Of a DNA stretch of 64,000 nucleotides, positions 1-11,743 are shown one piece after another. Within the stretch, counting starts at the first letter, position 1. Every line of letters starts with the position of its first letter. The translations under genes and the position numbers were made by a program. This DNA comes from Pseudopyrenochaeta lycopersici. Taxonomy: Eukaryota; Ascomycota; Dothideomycetes; Pleosporales; Pseudopyrenochaetaceae. The notes beneath the pieces were generated by a model. It saw nothing but the letters and a program-made list of their open reading frames with translations, did not search any database and was not told where the DNA came from. Where the stretch lies: positions 186,001 through 250,000 of the forward strand of contig NHZP01000033.1 in the NCBI GenBank assembly GCA_003313425.1. The letters are read 5' to 3'.

Positions 1-65
1 CCATTCCCCCCCAACTACTACAAACATAATCACAATCAATGAATATCAATCTAACCAACGCCCAG

Positions 66-330
66 CCTCCCCGCATCCACGCCCTCGAGCCCATTTACAG
101 CTACGATTATCGAAGTTGGTGCCATTGGGCAACCTGAGGCTACGGAACTTAATGCGCAGATGAACAGCTACATCCCTGTGCTGTACAAGTTACTGGAGAG
201 TGGGACAGTGAAGGCGAGCGAGTATAGTGTTGAAGGGGAGGGGATTGAGGGAATTTTGAAGGCGTGGGAGGTGCAGAAGAGTGGTGTGAAGGGGAGTGTC
301 AAGGTAGTTGTTAAAGTTGCGGATGAATAG
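66..330 (+). CDS. Medium-chain (zinc-type) alcohol dehydrogenase / quinone oxidoreductase-like protein, C-terminal fragment
   Basis: The last exon of a gene that starts before the window. It reads about 88 codons to a TAG at 328-330. A splice acceptor (branch-like ctaac, then cccag ending at 65) gives an in-frame exon start at 66; a second possible acceptor ends at 100. The end of the protein has the pattern of fungal medium-chain reductases of the CipB/ToxD type: a beta strand (TIIEVGA), then a helix with LLESGTVKA, then GEGIEGILKAWEVQKSGVKG and a closing KVVVKV strand. In this family that tail closes the NAD(P)H-binding and catalytic lobes. Catalytic residues would lie upstream and are not visible, so substrate and zinc dependence cannot be judged. 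It is convergent with the exchanger gene that ends at 688. The family call rests on a short C-terminal pattern. Confidence 0.6.
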
Positions 331-687
331 TGATGAAGCTCGAGAGGACTCTGTGAGGACACTTGAGAGGAAGTAAAGAATTTGCAATAGTAGGTCGTTT
401 CCACGTACGTGAGTGAGTAGCTCAATTGAAAAAAAGAGAATTGAGAGCCAGAAATTGTATGTTCATTTGAGTATTTATGGAGCTCTCATGATAGCGGTAA
501 AGACAGGAGTGACAAATAGTCAGAAGAAAGAAGGGAGCCATCTCAGAACCCCTGTGCGGGAGCGGACATCACACCATGCCACTCAACCGCCAAAGCGCAA
601 CAATTATCCCCAGACGAATAATATGTTCCAACAGCCACATCTGACTGCAGCATACGGAACGATACTCATTCGACAAGAATAACTTGC
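331..687. other. Intergenic, tail-to-tail between two genes
   Basis: Short convergent 3' region between the reductase fragment and the exchanger. The 89-codon plus-strand ORF here has no recognisable domain or splice context and I do not regard it as a gene. Confidence 0.6.
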
Positions 688-3062
688 TTATATGCCCACC
701 ATCCTCTTTACCATGTGAGCAACTTGAGCGACCGTATCCCCATTCGCACAGCGTTGTTCATTGCCACCAATGGCACTTGCATCGCAACCATCTGGATAGA
801 AGAAACTAGCTAGGGCAATGATGATGTATGCCGCAATGAGCAAGCTGCCTTCAAGGTAATTACTCCTACCATCCAATACCAAGAAGTTTACGACGAGAAC
901 TGTAACGAACAACGCGACTGTCTCAAAGATGTTAAAATATAAGGTCATCTCCTTGTTCATGATCCAGCCAAGAATGACAATTACCGGTGTGATGAAGATG
1001 GCGATCTGAATGGAAGAACCAACAGCGATACCAATGGACAAGTCCATCTTGTTCTTCATGGCAACGGTGACGGCAGTAACGTGTTCTGCGGCGTTTCCAA
1101 CAATGGGAAGGATGATGAGACCAATGAATGCCTGGCTGATACCGGATGTCTCTACCATGGGCTCGATAGCCTCACTCATAAAATCGGCGCATACAGCGAC
1201 GAGACCAGTACTGATAAGAAGCATGAAAATGGCCGCCTTGACGGACATATCAGGAGCATCGCCATCCTCATCATTCTCATCGAGGGCCATTGCTGCTTGA
1301 GGGGAGACTGCAGGGCGATTGTTTGCACCTGATTGCGATTGCTCACGATCCATGCGCTCGGGGAGAGATTTTGAGCGGCGTAGAGGTGCTCGAGGAGCTG
1401 CCATGCGAATATTGGGAGCGGGACCAGTGGGAGCAGGGTTCTGCGGGTTTGTGAAGACGTTGGTGGACAACAATGAGGGTAGACCAGGACGATACTGTCG
1501 GCGTGAGGTAGTAGGCGCGATATCGTTTTGCTCAACTTGTTTGGCAAAAGTGACTTTAGGCTCAGTCTGTGCAACCTCCTGCTTAGCATCGACAAGTTCA
1601 TCATTGCGATCACCACGATGCTTCTTCTCTTTCCTATGCTTGCGCTTCTCTCGTTTGTTGTTTGGATGTGAAGTGTGCGAGGCAGTTTCGAAGTCACGAA
1701 TGACTGGGGCGTACTGGTCATTGTCGGCTTCGTCCCCACTCATGATATCGATGGAGTGCCGACGAGAAGTAGTAGCTGCCGCATTGGTGCTGCTGACTAC
1801 GCTCGTGTTCCGTTCGGCATCGAAAGGACTTGCGTGCTGCTCAACAGACGCCGAGCTTTTAGCCGAAAGCGCGACACCGTCCTTAAAGCTGGCGCTTGAT
1901 TTGCGACGAAGTCTTTTGACCATGCGCTTCGCCTTTCTCTTCATGGTTCCGTCAGAGGAATTGGACGAGCTGTCACTGTCGCTGCTGCTAGAGCTAGACG
2001 AGTCCGAGCTGGAAGAATCGAATGCACCAGCAAAGACACCAGGATGCGACTCTTCATCGATGATATGCTGTGGCGTACTGGCGTAGAGGTATCGGTGGCT
2101 CTTGAGCTGGAAGAGTAGGTATAAGACATATACGAGCAACAAAATGACACTTGTCCCTCGGCTGACCGCGAGCGTCTCATGGTCAGCAATGGCATTATCA
2201 CTGAAGGCGGCATGAAAGGCTGTGGGTAGCAAAAGGCTCATAACTGCGAGGGCAAGCATGACACCGGACATTTGCGTGACGGTGCTGTTGTAAACCTATA
2301 TCTGGTCAGTATTGCAATTAAACAAAAATATAATGAGCTTACCTGTTCCTGGTACTTCAACCCTCCGAGCAAGAAGGCCATGCCTAGAATGAGAAGTAAA
2401 TTGGCCAGGATAGATCCAAGCAGAGATGCTTGCACAACTTCAATCTGGTCGGAGGCGAGCAAGATAATGAAAAGAATAAGCTCAACGGCATTTCCGAAAG
2501 AGACATTTAGCAATGCACCAAGTGCGTCTCCGACACGTGCAGCGACAACTTCCGTTGCGTGCGCGAGCAAACCAGCCAGAGGAATGATGGCAATGGCATT
2601 CATGGAGAAGACAATCTCCGGCTTCAAGTGGGCAACCTTGACGGCGATACCCAGCGGGACGAAGACCAGAAGAAGGTTAATCCAACTATGTGTGATTGCA
2701 TTCTTAGTGTGGGTGAGGAATCGTAAGAATCCCGCTTTGATTCGCGCAGGAGACCACAGCGGGACCTTTTCAGAGCCTATGGCGGAAGACGTCTCTCCCT
2801 CAGCCGTGGTATTGACGATGCCATTGTCGCGGTCATGTTTGTTTGCAGCGTTGGCGTTGGAGTTTGATTTTTCGTTGAAGTTGCTGCTGTTGCTGTTGGA
2901 AGCCGCACGCAACGGGTCGGCGCTATTCAGGCCAGGATTGCTGGAGTGGGGGCTGTTGTGGGTCGGAAGGACGTTCTTGGTGTCCTTGTTGCGTCCCAGG
3001 CCAAGTGCAGCGGCTGCCTTAGACTTGACACTGCGTAAAGAAGGGTCGTCGGGTTCTCCCAT
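688..3062 (-). CDS. Vacuolar-type Ca2+/H+ exchanger (CaCA/CAX family, Vcx1-like)
   Basis: Two exons, 3062-2343 and 2295-688, joined across a 47-nt intron (GTAAGC...ATATAG), encode 775 residues. The protein should move Ca2+ into the vacuole against an H+ gradient. Both CAX signature repeats are present: GNAVELI near residue 190 and GNAAEHVTAV near residue 640, each inside a set of hydrophobic helices. The first ~110 residues are polar and probably disordered. The chosen start (MGEPDD) is the first Met that avoids a basic upstream extension. The protein is much longer than yeast Vcx1 (about 410 residues) because a low-complexity loop of roughly 250-280 residues, rich in Ser/Asp runs and then Lys/Arg/His, sits between the two helix bundles, where plant and fungal CAX proteins have a short acidic segment. 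Fungal members with long loops are known, so this is probably a cytosolic regulatory insert. The plus-strand ORFs across it are shadows. Confidence 0.93.
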
Positions 3063-5498
3063 CGGTTTTTGTCGTTGAAACGCGAGGTGCAGAAGAGTAC
3101 AAGGAGATGTACCTTTGTTGAATGTGGCCAAGGAAGTGAGGCGGCGGTCTCGCCTTAAATGACCTGGGCACAGGCTTCGGCAGGCTTGTCCGGCTTGGGA
3201 CCTCGAAAGCCGGCGAATGACGTAGTCACGCGTGGAAGAACTGCTCAGCCACAGTGGCGTCAAGGAAGCTTGCTTGCGATTGTGACTGTGAATGTAGAGA
3301 CAGGTCTAGAATGTTGCAGAAGCAATTGATGAGTCTTTGACGATGATTGTGAACGATTGCAGAAGCTGTTTTATGCCGCTGTCGGCGTTATCGCACCTTA
3401 CCTGCATTCCTGTGGGGAGTCTGAGAACGGAAAGCGTGAGCGGCGACAACCCACGCCGCAGACGAGTCATGGTCTCACTCACTACTTCCCCGGCGCATCG
3501 TCAACACATCGTCACTGCATCTGTGATGACCAGTAACTCAGGCTAGGTGTTATTCGCTCATCTTTTGCCGATTGCTTGTTTCGAGTGCAGTGTCTTTGCT
3601 CGGTCTGACTTCCAGTCAAGCATTGCCTGAACCCTCAGCCCTGCAAGTGCATTGCTAAACTAAGCCTGGTAAAGACTACCATTAATGAAGTATTATAATC
3701 ACCCTGACTCTCACTTCCCATCATGTGCGCCTGTGAGTATTCAGCGCTTTGATAGGGAGAGTTCCGCATTCGGCACCGAGGGCCCATGTGCCACTCTGGA
3801 ACGGTATGCCACCACCCACCATCCATCATCCGAGGCCCATTACATCTTCCTAAAATTGTCCCTTGATCTATTTTTGTAGCTCTTTGCGTAAGTACTACCT
3901 TGGACTCGGATCGAATTCATAACCTGCTCATTCACCAACATGTTTTACAATCGTTTACAGCACGCCACATCCACCCAGGCTCAATTAGGACCGTTTCCGG
4001 TACAGGGCGTCGAGCTACGAGAAGTCAGTATTTGAGCTATATTAATTGCAAGTCTGTTGGTACTGGTGGTGGTACTTCTATTCTAGACATGTACAGCCTG
4101 AGATTATGATCCTGGAACCTAGGAGTTCAATATTCTATCATAAGTCACAGAAATAGCGCTAATCTACAGAACCACTACAAAGTTTGTCAGAGGGACACTT
4201 TCTTTAAATGATGTTCTTGAACTGGCGGTGCTATGATTCAGCAAGTTCTGAGAGAATCTGGGAGTTAGTAGCTGCGGGCATGGACCCACTCTTTGATTCC
4301 TACTGAACAAGATGCGACGCGTGTCAAAATGCTGCGAGCTGAACAGCACACCGATAATGGGCGCCACGTTCAACGGCAATGTTTGAAGTAGCGAGCTTGT
4401 TCGATTGCATGCGAGTGGAAGAGTGCGCGGTCGTGGTCCACCATGCCATTGAGACGTTGCATGCAGTAACCCCAGACCGCCATGCTCCCAATTCTGCTCA
4501 GCTGGTATTTTCCAGCTCTGTCCCAACATAATCGATAAGGCACAACGGTACTGGTTCAGTTGGCTCTGAAGCTGGCAAAATCGAGGTTATCTACCAATAT
4601 GATCATGCAGCGTCCATCCTAGTCCATATAATTTTCGCATGGCCTGTAGATTTTGGTATTTCTTGTTGGGAAGCACTCTTTGGGCAAAGTATCACGGCAT
4701 ATCCCTTCCCATGTGCCGGCTGTGCATCAAGGCCAAGGATCGTGGCTGGTCACCGCGAAGGTGTGTTGGATTAAGCGACAACAAGAACTAGGTGGAGGAC
4801 GAATATCATGTGGCCACGGGTCTAGCGTTGTATTCTTTGGAGATCTAGTGATGTGTCGATAGAGTAGCTTGTGGCAGTTGGTGTCCTTGCGCCGAATGAA
4901 GTGAAGGTGCATCGTCCTAGCATACTAGAGTTAGTAAAATCGTAGGGTGTAACTGTCCAAAAGTCTATGATTTAACCATCACTTCCACAGTCTGCCTGAA
5001 ATCTGCAGAATATCTGATGGAGTAATCTCCAGTATCCTTCCTAGATGTCACAGAACAAGGATGCACATGAAGCTTCCCTCGAGCATAGAAATTGCAGTGT
5101 ACGGAAGCATCATTTCAAGTGCTGGAATATTGAGCCTCCAAGCTGAAATGTTTAAAATGTGTTGTTGCTCATGATCAGCCTGTTGCCTGGAACTTAATCT
5201 TTGGATTCGTGAAGCGGCACAGGCCACCAAGCCAACGTCGTGGCTTAGAAGCACTAGCTCCAATCATCATGACACCTCGTCGCACCATCACCCCCGCTCC
5301 CCAGCCAAGTACAGTATAACAGGCTGTGAAGACACAGCCCTCTATCTTGCAGATCACAGCTCCTCGTATCGCAGTCAAGTTCAAAGGGTGCCTTAAATAC
5401 TCCAGAACTGCAGCTCTTCCAACGCTCATTTCTATCGCTGAGGCTTTGCTCCAAGACTAATTTGCGCAACTCATTCTTATCAGTAAACAGCACTTAAG
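3063..5498. other. Long intergenic region
   Basis: About 2.4 kb between the divergently oriented exchanger and LysM genes, so it includes both promoters. ORFs here, such as 4164-4529 on the minus strand, are short, lack recognisable domains and do not join through good splice sites. I see no RNA gene or repeat. Confidence 0.5.
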
Positions 5499-6073
5499 AT
5501 GGGCAAATATACAGACATGGACAGCGTAGGCCAACTCAATTTACCTTGTCCCATCAATAACCTGGCTGACCACAGATGTAGGACGCAGAGCGTCTGCCTC
5601 CGGGTTTTACACGCATCGGCTACGACGCCGACGAACAGATCTATACCTTCAGCGGCCCCGATGGACGCACCTATCAGTCTGCGCCTGGCAATCGCTACGG
5701 CGAGCTGTACCCCCTCGGGCAGCGCCGCAGACGCGACGATGCCGAGATAGCAGAGAATAACGCGGCTGTGACCCATGACAACAGAGAGGCAGTGCGCATG
5801 ATGTTACCGTTCGCCCTCCTCGTTTTCGTATTCCTGATACTCTTGTTCAAGCTGGTCAATCGATCCGGGTCTGACGATGGCGCTCAACAGGCTCTTGACT
5901 GTGCTAAAGGCAGTCATCAAATTCAAATCTACAAAGGCGACACGTGTTGGGAAATCGGCGAAAAATATAGTTTGGGTGTAGACGAGTTGTTGAAGCTGGG
6001 TGGGAATGAAAATGTCGACTGTGAGAAACTGAGCGTTGGGCAGGGGATATGTGTGCCGGATAAAGCAAGCTAG
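5499..6073 (+). CDS. Single-pass membrane protein with a C-terminal LysM domain
   Basis: Exon 1 (5499-5525, nine codons) joins exon 2 (5582-6073) across a 56-nt intron with a ctgac branch site, giving 172 residues. Residues about 10-60 carry a short motif (PPGFTRIGYDADEQIYTF) common at the N-terminus of this fungal membrane LysM class. Residues about 82-101 form one hydrophobic helix. Residues about 122-170 form a LysM domain: an IQIYKGDTCWEIGEKY start, an LLKLGGN middle and a closing GICVP. LysM domains bind chitin-type GlcNAc polymers. There is no signal peptide, so this is a type II or tail-side protein rather than a secreted effector of the Ecp6 kind. Topology and ligand are inference. 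The tiny first exon makes the start easy to miss, since a search of continuous ORFs finds only the last 101 codons. Confidence 0.82.
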
Positions 6074-6500
6074 CTCTGTCGTATAAGACAAGTTGGCTAT
6101 GCCATGTATGAATACGTTTAGAGCCGTGAGAGAGTCTCTGCAGACCGTGTAAGAGTCTCGAGGCATTTGTTGCCCTGGTGTCAATGGTCAGTTGGGGCGT
6201 GTGTTCTAGCATTTTGCAGCGTTATGGCGCAACCGTACCAAAATTCTATGATAAATTGCACCAATGCATACCTTACAACCTCATAGGAGCTTCTCTCAAT
6301 TGCGATGAGACTGATCGTTAATGCTCCAAACGCAGCCAATCATATCGTGGCTATTCTTCAAGATGCGCGCCTTCCCTCATTTAGCCCTGGGTCGAGAGAA
6401 AAGCTTGGCGAGCGTGAGCTCCGACTTGCAGCTTTCTGCCCTCAACGTCAACTCACCCATCCACCCATTGCACTCCACCACCACCTCGAAACATCTCACA
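6074..6500. other. Intergenic, QCR8 promoter and leader
   Basis: Region between the LysM gene and QCR8. It has a pyrimidine-rich stretch with repeated ccaccacc just before the QCR8 start. The long minus-strand ORFs overlapping it are shadows of QCR8. Confidence 0.5.
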
Positions 6501-7007
6501 ATGGCTGGCGGAGGCTCCAATCCCGCTGCGAAGACCAAGTCCACGTACGTCTCCGCCCCTCTCGCCCGCAATCGCTCGCACCTTCCCTCGACCGCCGGCT
6601 CCTGCCTCGGATATCCCGCACCGCCCCATACACGCCGCAGAATATGACAAGACTGACAAAGCATTCACAGATGGCACATTGGCTCATGGGGTAACCCATA
6701 CGAGGGCGGTGGCCGACCTGGCAAGGGCGTTGTCACGTACGCGCTCAGCCCGAACCGACAGCGACCCATGGCCAACTTCATCGCAAAGGGCTTCTGGAAC
6801 GTCATGCGCCGATCGAGGAACCAGGTCCTATACTTTGTTCCCCCTCTCCTAATCGCATACGGAACAATGGAGTGGGCTATTGAGAGGTAAGTGGATTGGT
6901 AGGCCCGCTGCATGCGTGGCATGAGGTGAGGGCAGGCGACTGACAATGGTAGGAACGAGTATCTGAACTCCAAGGCAGGCCGTGCTGAGTTTGGCGAAGA
7001 GGAGTAA
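6501..7007 (+). CDS. QCR8: Cytochrome b-c1 complex subunit 8 (ubiquinol-cytochrome c reductase, QCR8)
   Basis: Three exons, 6501-6544, 6671-6886 and 6953-7007, encode 104 residues; introns are 126 and 66 nt and all phases agree. QCR8 is the small ubiquinone-binding-protein-type subunit of respiratory complex III in the mitochondrial inner membrane. Family hallmarks in order: a Gly-rich N-terminus, GSWGNPYEGGGRPGKGVV, the YALSPNRQRP motif, the basic MRRSRNQVLYFVPP segment leading into the single membrane helix (LLIAYGTMEWAIE), and the conserved NEYLNSKAGRAEFG tail. The start MAGGGSN lies in a good context (ACAATGG). Length matches the family (about 95-110 residues). It appears intact and is expected to be a housekeeping gene. 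Confidence 0.95.
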
Positions 7008-7881
7008 ATGTCTGAGAAGACGGGAGTAGATGGGAGTGATGAATTGCAGCCTGTATACTAGGATGTGCTGAGCGTTGAAGATACTTGGCACGACAGCTTT
7101 CTTCATCGAATTGACGAATAGATTGTACATCAACAGTCTTTCGGACCCATTTTTACACCTATGGCATTTTCATTACGCTCAGGATACCTGTTAGGCGCCC
7201 TCAGGCATTTTGGTTGACATGCTCGTTTCTGCACTTACTAAATCCTCCAGCATTCGCTTTTAGTCACTCCAATATTGAAACGGCGCAACCAGACATCAAC
7301 TACGTTCGCCCTCGTCACAATTGCCACTGCATCGCCTCCTATTGGCAAGCATTGTGCTTTAACGTTCCCAACTCATCCTTGCGGGGCGTATTATTCTTCT
7401 CGATAAGAAGGGTACTATTTAATTGGTATGTTCATGATCGTCGAATGGGTCCATGCCAAGACGGTCGGAGTCGGACCAGCTCGATATGCTAGATCTTCCA
7501 CGCCTGTCGTGTAGGGCTCCAACAAGGCCACCATGGCGCAGTACGTTAGTGTTGCAAATGATCATAAACGGCAGGTCAACAGCTTTGGGGGCCAAAATCC
7601 TTCCTGATCAACAACTGTGGGCGCTTAAAATAAATCTCCGCAGAGCCACTACACACGTCAAACCAATAAGAACAACGGTGTCGGCCAGGATCTTGTTCTC
7701 TGCGCAAGGTATCGCTGCGGCCTAGACAAACGATGGAAAGATTGTTGCGAGGGTCAACGCATATTAACATAAAACGCTCGACGCGAGGCTGGCTCATAAG
7801 CACGCCTTGTTGCATGTTCTTTCGGAGAAGGAGTGATCATCTGGGTATTCGCTCTTTTCTCATGATTCATCTTACCCAGCC
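7008..7881. other. Intergenic
   Basis: About 870 bases between two plus-strand genes. Two ORFs of about 90 codons are present but have no domain signal or splice support. Nothing else is recognised. Confidence 0.5.
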
Positions 7882-9911
7882 ATGACATCGATCCACTTCA
7901 AGCATGTGCCCATCGCCAGTGTATCCCCCGCCGGGAATGAGGAGAATAGTCAAGCGCAGGCTGAAAAGGAATCTCACCAAAAATCTCCAGGCTTGCTCTA
8001 TCGATGGCGGGCATCATGGCAAGCCCCGGTAACAATGCTGGGCTTACTTGCCCTCGCTGGTGCCCTGGCTCTTGGACATCATTTCTTTTACCAATCGCTG
8101 GAAGGCACAAGAACACCAGACAATTTCTCCCAGCAGCTCAACACCGCCTATGGAACCGCGATGGCCTTCCTTGTGAAGGCTGCACTGGTTGGAGCTGTTG
8201 CTTCGGCGTATACACAGCATATGTGGTTTGACTTTCGTGCAAAGTTCCTGGCGGTGTCTACTATCGACGCGAAATTCACAGCGCTGTCAAGTATATTCTC
8301 CCTGCTGGATCCACAGTTTTTAATGAAGTCGGGTTTTGGTGCCCTCCTGGCGTTCTTATGCTGGTATGCGATGCTTTGGACGATGAATCTTCCGTTTCTA
8401 ACACGATCGTTAGGTTACTCCCAATTTCGGCCATCGTTGCGCCCGCAGCTCTTTCGGTTCGCCTTGTCATGGATGAACAATATACCTCGAAGTGGGTGCC
8501 TGTTGTCAATTTCTCTTCGTTACCACTACCACACATGGGGAATCCGCTGCAGCCTTCCCTCGATCGGCTCGGTGGACTCGTGGCATCAATGATGCACATC
8601 CCTCCCATTGACGCTTTTATTCCGAACGCGACATATTCTTTGGATTTCATGGGGCCATCTCTCTCATGCAGCAAACCTTCCGCGATTATCTTACAGTATA
8701 TTGACACAATCTTTGAATCTGTTAACGACAAACGCGGGGGTCTACCAACAGCCGTCTATATGGCTTTCAGTCCGCTTCTGCGCAGCGTGCATACTATTGG
8801 CTACTGGTCATTGGATAATTATACAGTATTTGATAATAGCGAGGACTACTGGAGCAACTTTATTACGTTTTGCCTGAAAAGCTCTGACACTAAATGTTCT
8901 CTCCTTGAACAGACTCTATTTTCATTACCATACAACTGGGTAGCCGCCAACACGAGCAGAACCTCAGAGAATGCCTTCTGGCTTCGTTTGTCAGAGGAAC
9001 GCCTTGTGTGTTCTATCCAACAGACACAGTACACAGTTGATTTCGATGCGCGGGATACAATATCAGCGCTGAAAAATTATAGCTTCACGCATCATGGGTT
9101 TCTGCATGCGCCTTGGGGTACGCGGTATACAGAACTCGCGAGTTACGTCCTGGCATTACAGCCTTTACTAAATTTTCTCTCTGGTACGACCTACTTTGAC
9201 ATCAATCTGTGCAGGAAGTCATCTGCTCAAGAGAACAAGTGCACATCGGACATTCTTTACAGAAAACCCCAGACTCAGGCTCACCGAACGGCGCTTGCAG
9301 CGTTCCTTGGACCCAAGGTAAATGACGCATATGACCAGCTCTGGGCGGCCTCATCAAAAACACAACCTGGAGAACCTGGCTACTCGAACCCGAGGACCCT
9401 TGCGCCTCAATTCGACCCACTAGACGTTGCCCTCGCGCGAAACCTCTCAGTGGGTGAAATTATTGAGGAAATGAGCAGAAACATGACGTTGAGCTACTTC
9501 ACGGAGGGGAAGTATTTATCATACAATTCCACAGCTGCCAATATAGTTACCATTCAACCGGCCAACATCTACTTATACAATGCCCGGAACCTCATTCTCG
9601 CTTATGGCATCGCATTCGGCACATCGTTCCTTGCAATCCTCGCCGGCCTCTACGTCTGGGACTCAAACGGCCAGATCAATTATGGAGCGACATTTTCATC
9701 AGTCCTGAATGCTACGGTGCGCAATCGCGGCTTGAAGGAGCTCGCTGAGCAAGTAGCTACCGCTTCTTCACCCCTTGTTGCTAGTGAAGACTTACTACGG
9801 GTGAAACTCAAGTATGGGAGGTTGACTGATGAAAATGAAAATAACGGGGAGCACGAAGAGGCCCATTTGCAGGAAGCGGAGGCCTTTGGAGAGCCTGGAC
9901 ATGTCATATGA
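7882..9911 (+). CDS. Large fungal multi-pass membrane protein of unknown function (DUF3176-like architecture)
   Basis: Exon 1 (7882-8363) and exon 2 (8414-9911), split by a 50-nt intron whose phase restores a Trp codon, encode 659 residues. After a polar N-terminus come three membrane segments: near 49-71 (VTMLGLLALAGALALG), near 92-112 (AFLVKAALVGAVASAY) and near 150-175 across the splice site. A loop of roughly 390 residues with several NxS/T sequons follows. A final helix lies near 565-587 (ILAYGIAFGTSFLAILAGLYVW) and then a polar tail. This layout, with the GHHFFYQ-type first segment, is that of a large family in filamentous fungi that databases often mislabel as formylmethionine deformylase-like. 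No catalytic motif is visible, and I assign no reaction. It is intact, with no frameshift. Confidence 0.75.
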
Positions 9912-10652
9912 ATGTCTCTCTACCAGTAGCTGGCTTTCCCTCCTGGTCGCGAAACTGAGCAATCAAGCATGATGCTCGTCGCACAAGAAAACTAAAATAG
10001 AACATGAACCAATACCATAAGCGCTATTTGTTCTTAAGATGTATTTGACTTCGATAAAAGCGTCGTCGATAGTGAAACTTTGCAGGGTTATCCGACTTGT
10101 GAGATAGGCTTCTCAGTCGAGGTCGATGCAGGTCTCTTTCGCAATTGCGCCCCGCCTACCTACGAACGCGCGTTTCACATGAATGCTTTCTTTACAGCAC
10201 CAACAGTCGAAACTCCCAAAAATAGCATGCGATGCTGCTTTTAGATGTTGATCGTTATTTATTTCGCCAATGGAGGCCATTCTAACTGCAAAATTCTGAA
10301 TAATCAATGTTGTTGCTGAGGTGCCTACACGACGACGAAATGATCCCATCCAATGAATCGACTTCGGAGATCTATATGTGACCTCTATCACGCTTGTGCA
10401 ATCAACAGGATTATTCCCTCCGTTCTGTTCATCTGCCCGTTTGAGATTGTATATTGATATGCCCAGAAGCAAGCTCTAGATTCCACAGCACCAAGTTGTC
10501 GTCGAACAATGCTTGAAAGAAGTTGGCAATGTGGGGGACAGCCAGCATTACTGCTTCAAAAGTCCCATGACGGCACTTTCGAGAAGCTATCTCATATAGA
10601 GCACGCGTAAAAAGATGGCAGCCAGTACGATATCAGCCGTTGCTTTATAAGA
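9912..10652. other. Intergenic with one unsupported minus-strand ORF
   Basis: The only sizeable ORF is 119 codons at 10113-10472 on the minus strand. It has no hydrophobic segment or domain I recognise and no clear intron partner. It could be the end of a decayed gene, but nothing in the sequence decides this. Confidence 0.4.
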
Positions 10653-10991
10653 TCATCGTGCTACAAAAAGTTGTCGTCAGCGTCAAAGGCCAATATACCT
10701 GTCGAATCTGTTCTCCATCTTACCGTAAATCATGGTTCTAGTATGTGTGACGGAATCGATTCGAGAAATAAATCTTCGCTGAGTGAAAGCAGTGCCGCCA
10801 ATCTCGATGTCTGAGCACAGTCAGCCACCAATTCACGCTAAGATATTCATACAAGTAGGCACAATACCGCGCTCCATATGACTAACAAGATGCTTTCGTT
10901 TCATTTTGCGCCATATGTATAATGCGAGCGGTACGCATGTTGCTAGTAGAGTTATGAAAGCAATGATGGCTTCAATGGACCAGGATAGCAT
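10653..10991 (-). CDS. Small single-pass membrane protein, hypothetical
   Basis: Three short exons (10991-10868, 10810-10724, 10660-10653) encode 72 residues with every splice phase in register. Introns use GTATTG...CTCAG, with a ctgac branch, and GTAAGA...TTGTAG, also with ctgac. The N-terminus is one membrane helix (WSIEAIIAFITLLATCVPL) followed by a basic stretch (WRKMKRKH), so the tail probably faces the cytosol. The tail (DIEIGGTAFTQRRF) is polar. No named family is recognised, although small fungal proteins starting with a WSIEAI-type helix are common. Support is the coherent exon structure only, and no continuous ORF spans it. Confidence 0.4.
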
Positions 10992-11743
10992 AGCGGTAGC
11001 TATGTGAGGACTTATTTCTCGTCACAAAAGCTGTAAAATAAATCTTGAGAGAGACCATTACCAATCAATCAATCTATGTCGAGGCCAATTGTCAAAGCTA
11101 CTGATAAGATGCAAAGCGATGTACAAGATGCGTTTATCCGTGTGAGACAGAAGTCTCTCAGCCTTTGAGACCAATTGTATTGCCTCGAAAGCAGATTCTG
11201 CGAAAATAAGCCTCATTGGAGGTCTGCGGCCACTGAAAGCCAAATATTGTTTGATTGGTTGATGTAATCCAGCCTGATTTAGATCACATCTGCATGCATG
11301 GATCATTACTACAAAATCTTACAATAAACCCATCGAATGAGCGCTGCGCTGTCAAAACTGCAGGTTTTGCTTGTGCGACGCGCAGGTTTTGCATAATTCG
11401 CCAGTCTGCCGATGTAAGAAAGATGTGCTTCATCTGCAGAACTCTGCAGAACCTTGCAGCAGCTAAGGTGGGCATTTACTTGGCACCCAGAGTCCAGAAA
11501 TTGCTTTTCGGGCTTGCAGATTTTGCATGATTGGCCACAGCTCCAGGAGACCTCAGGAGGGACTAACTTATGATCTCCCGTTCTGTTTCACGAGTCAGGG
11601 GGAAAAGCCCCCTCGCACCACGGCGGTTATTGAGAAATTCTTGTTGGACATTGGCTGACCGGTCAACAACCGTTTGGCAATTCTACTTTCATTTAATATC
11701 TCGCCTACTATTTACTACTTTTCACAAAGTTCAAGGTAACATT
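10992..11743. other. Intergenic with short direct repeats
   Basis: Region between divergent small genes. It has a pair of similar 20-nt words (gcaggttttgcataattcgc at about 11384 and gcagattttgcatgattggc at about 11515) and a third partial copy at about 11360. No coding signal is seen. Confidence 0.4.

Noticed and set aside
413..682. 89-codon plus-strand ORF
   Set aside because: No domain, no homologous pattern, and it lies in the short tail-to-tail spacer.
1319..2086. 255-codon plus-strand ORF
   Set aside because: Exact antisense of the exchanger's low-complexity loop; Ser-rich composition creates long open antisense frames.
4164..4529. 121-codon minus-strand ORF
   Set aside because: No signal peptide, helix or motif, and no splice partner; likely chance.
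10113..10472. 119-codon minus-strand ORF
   Set aside because: Nothing recognisable and no supporting splice structure; kept only as a note.
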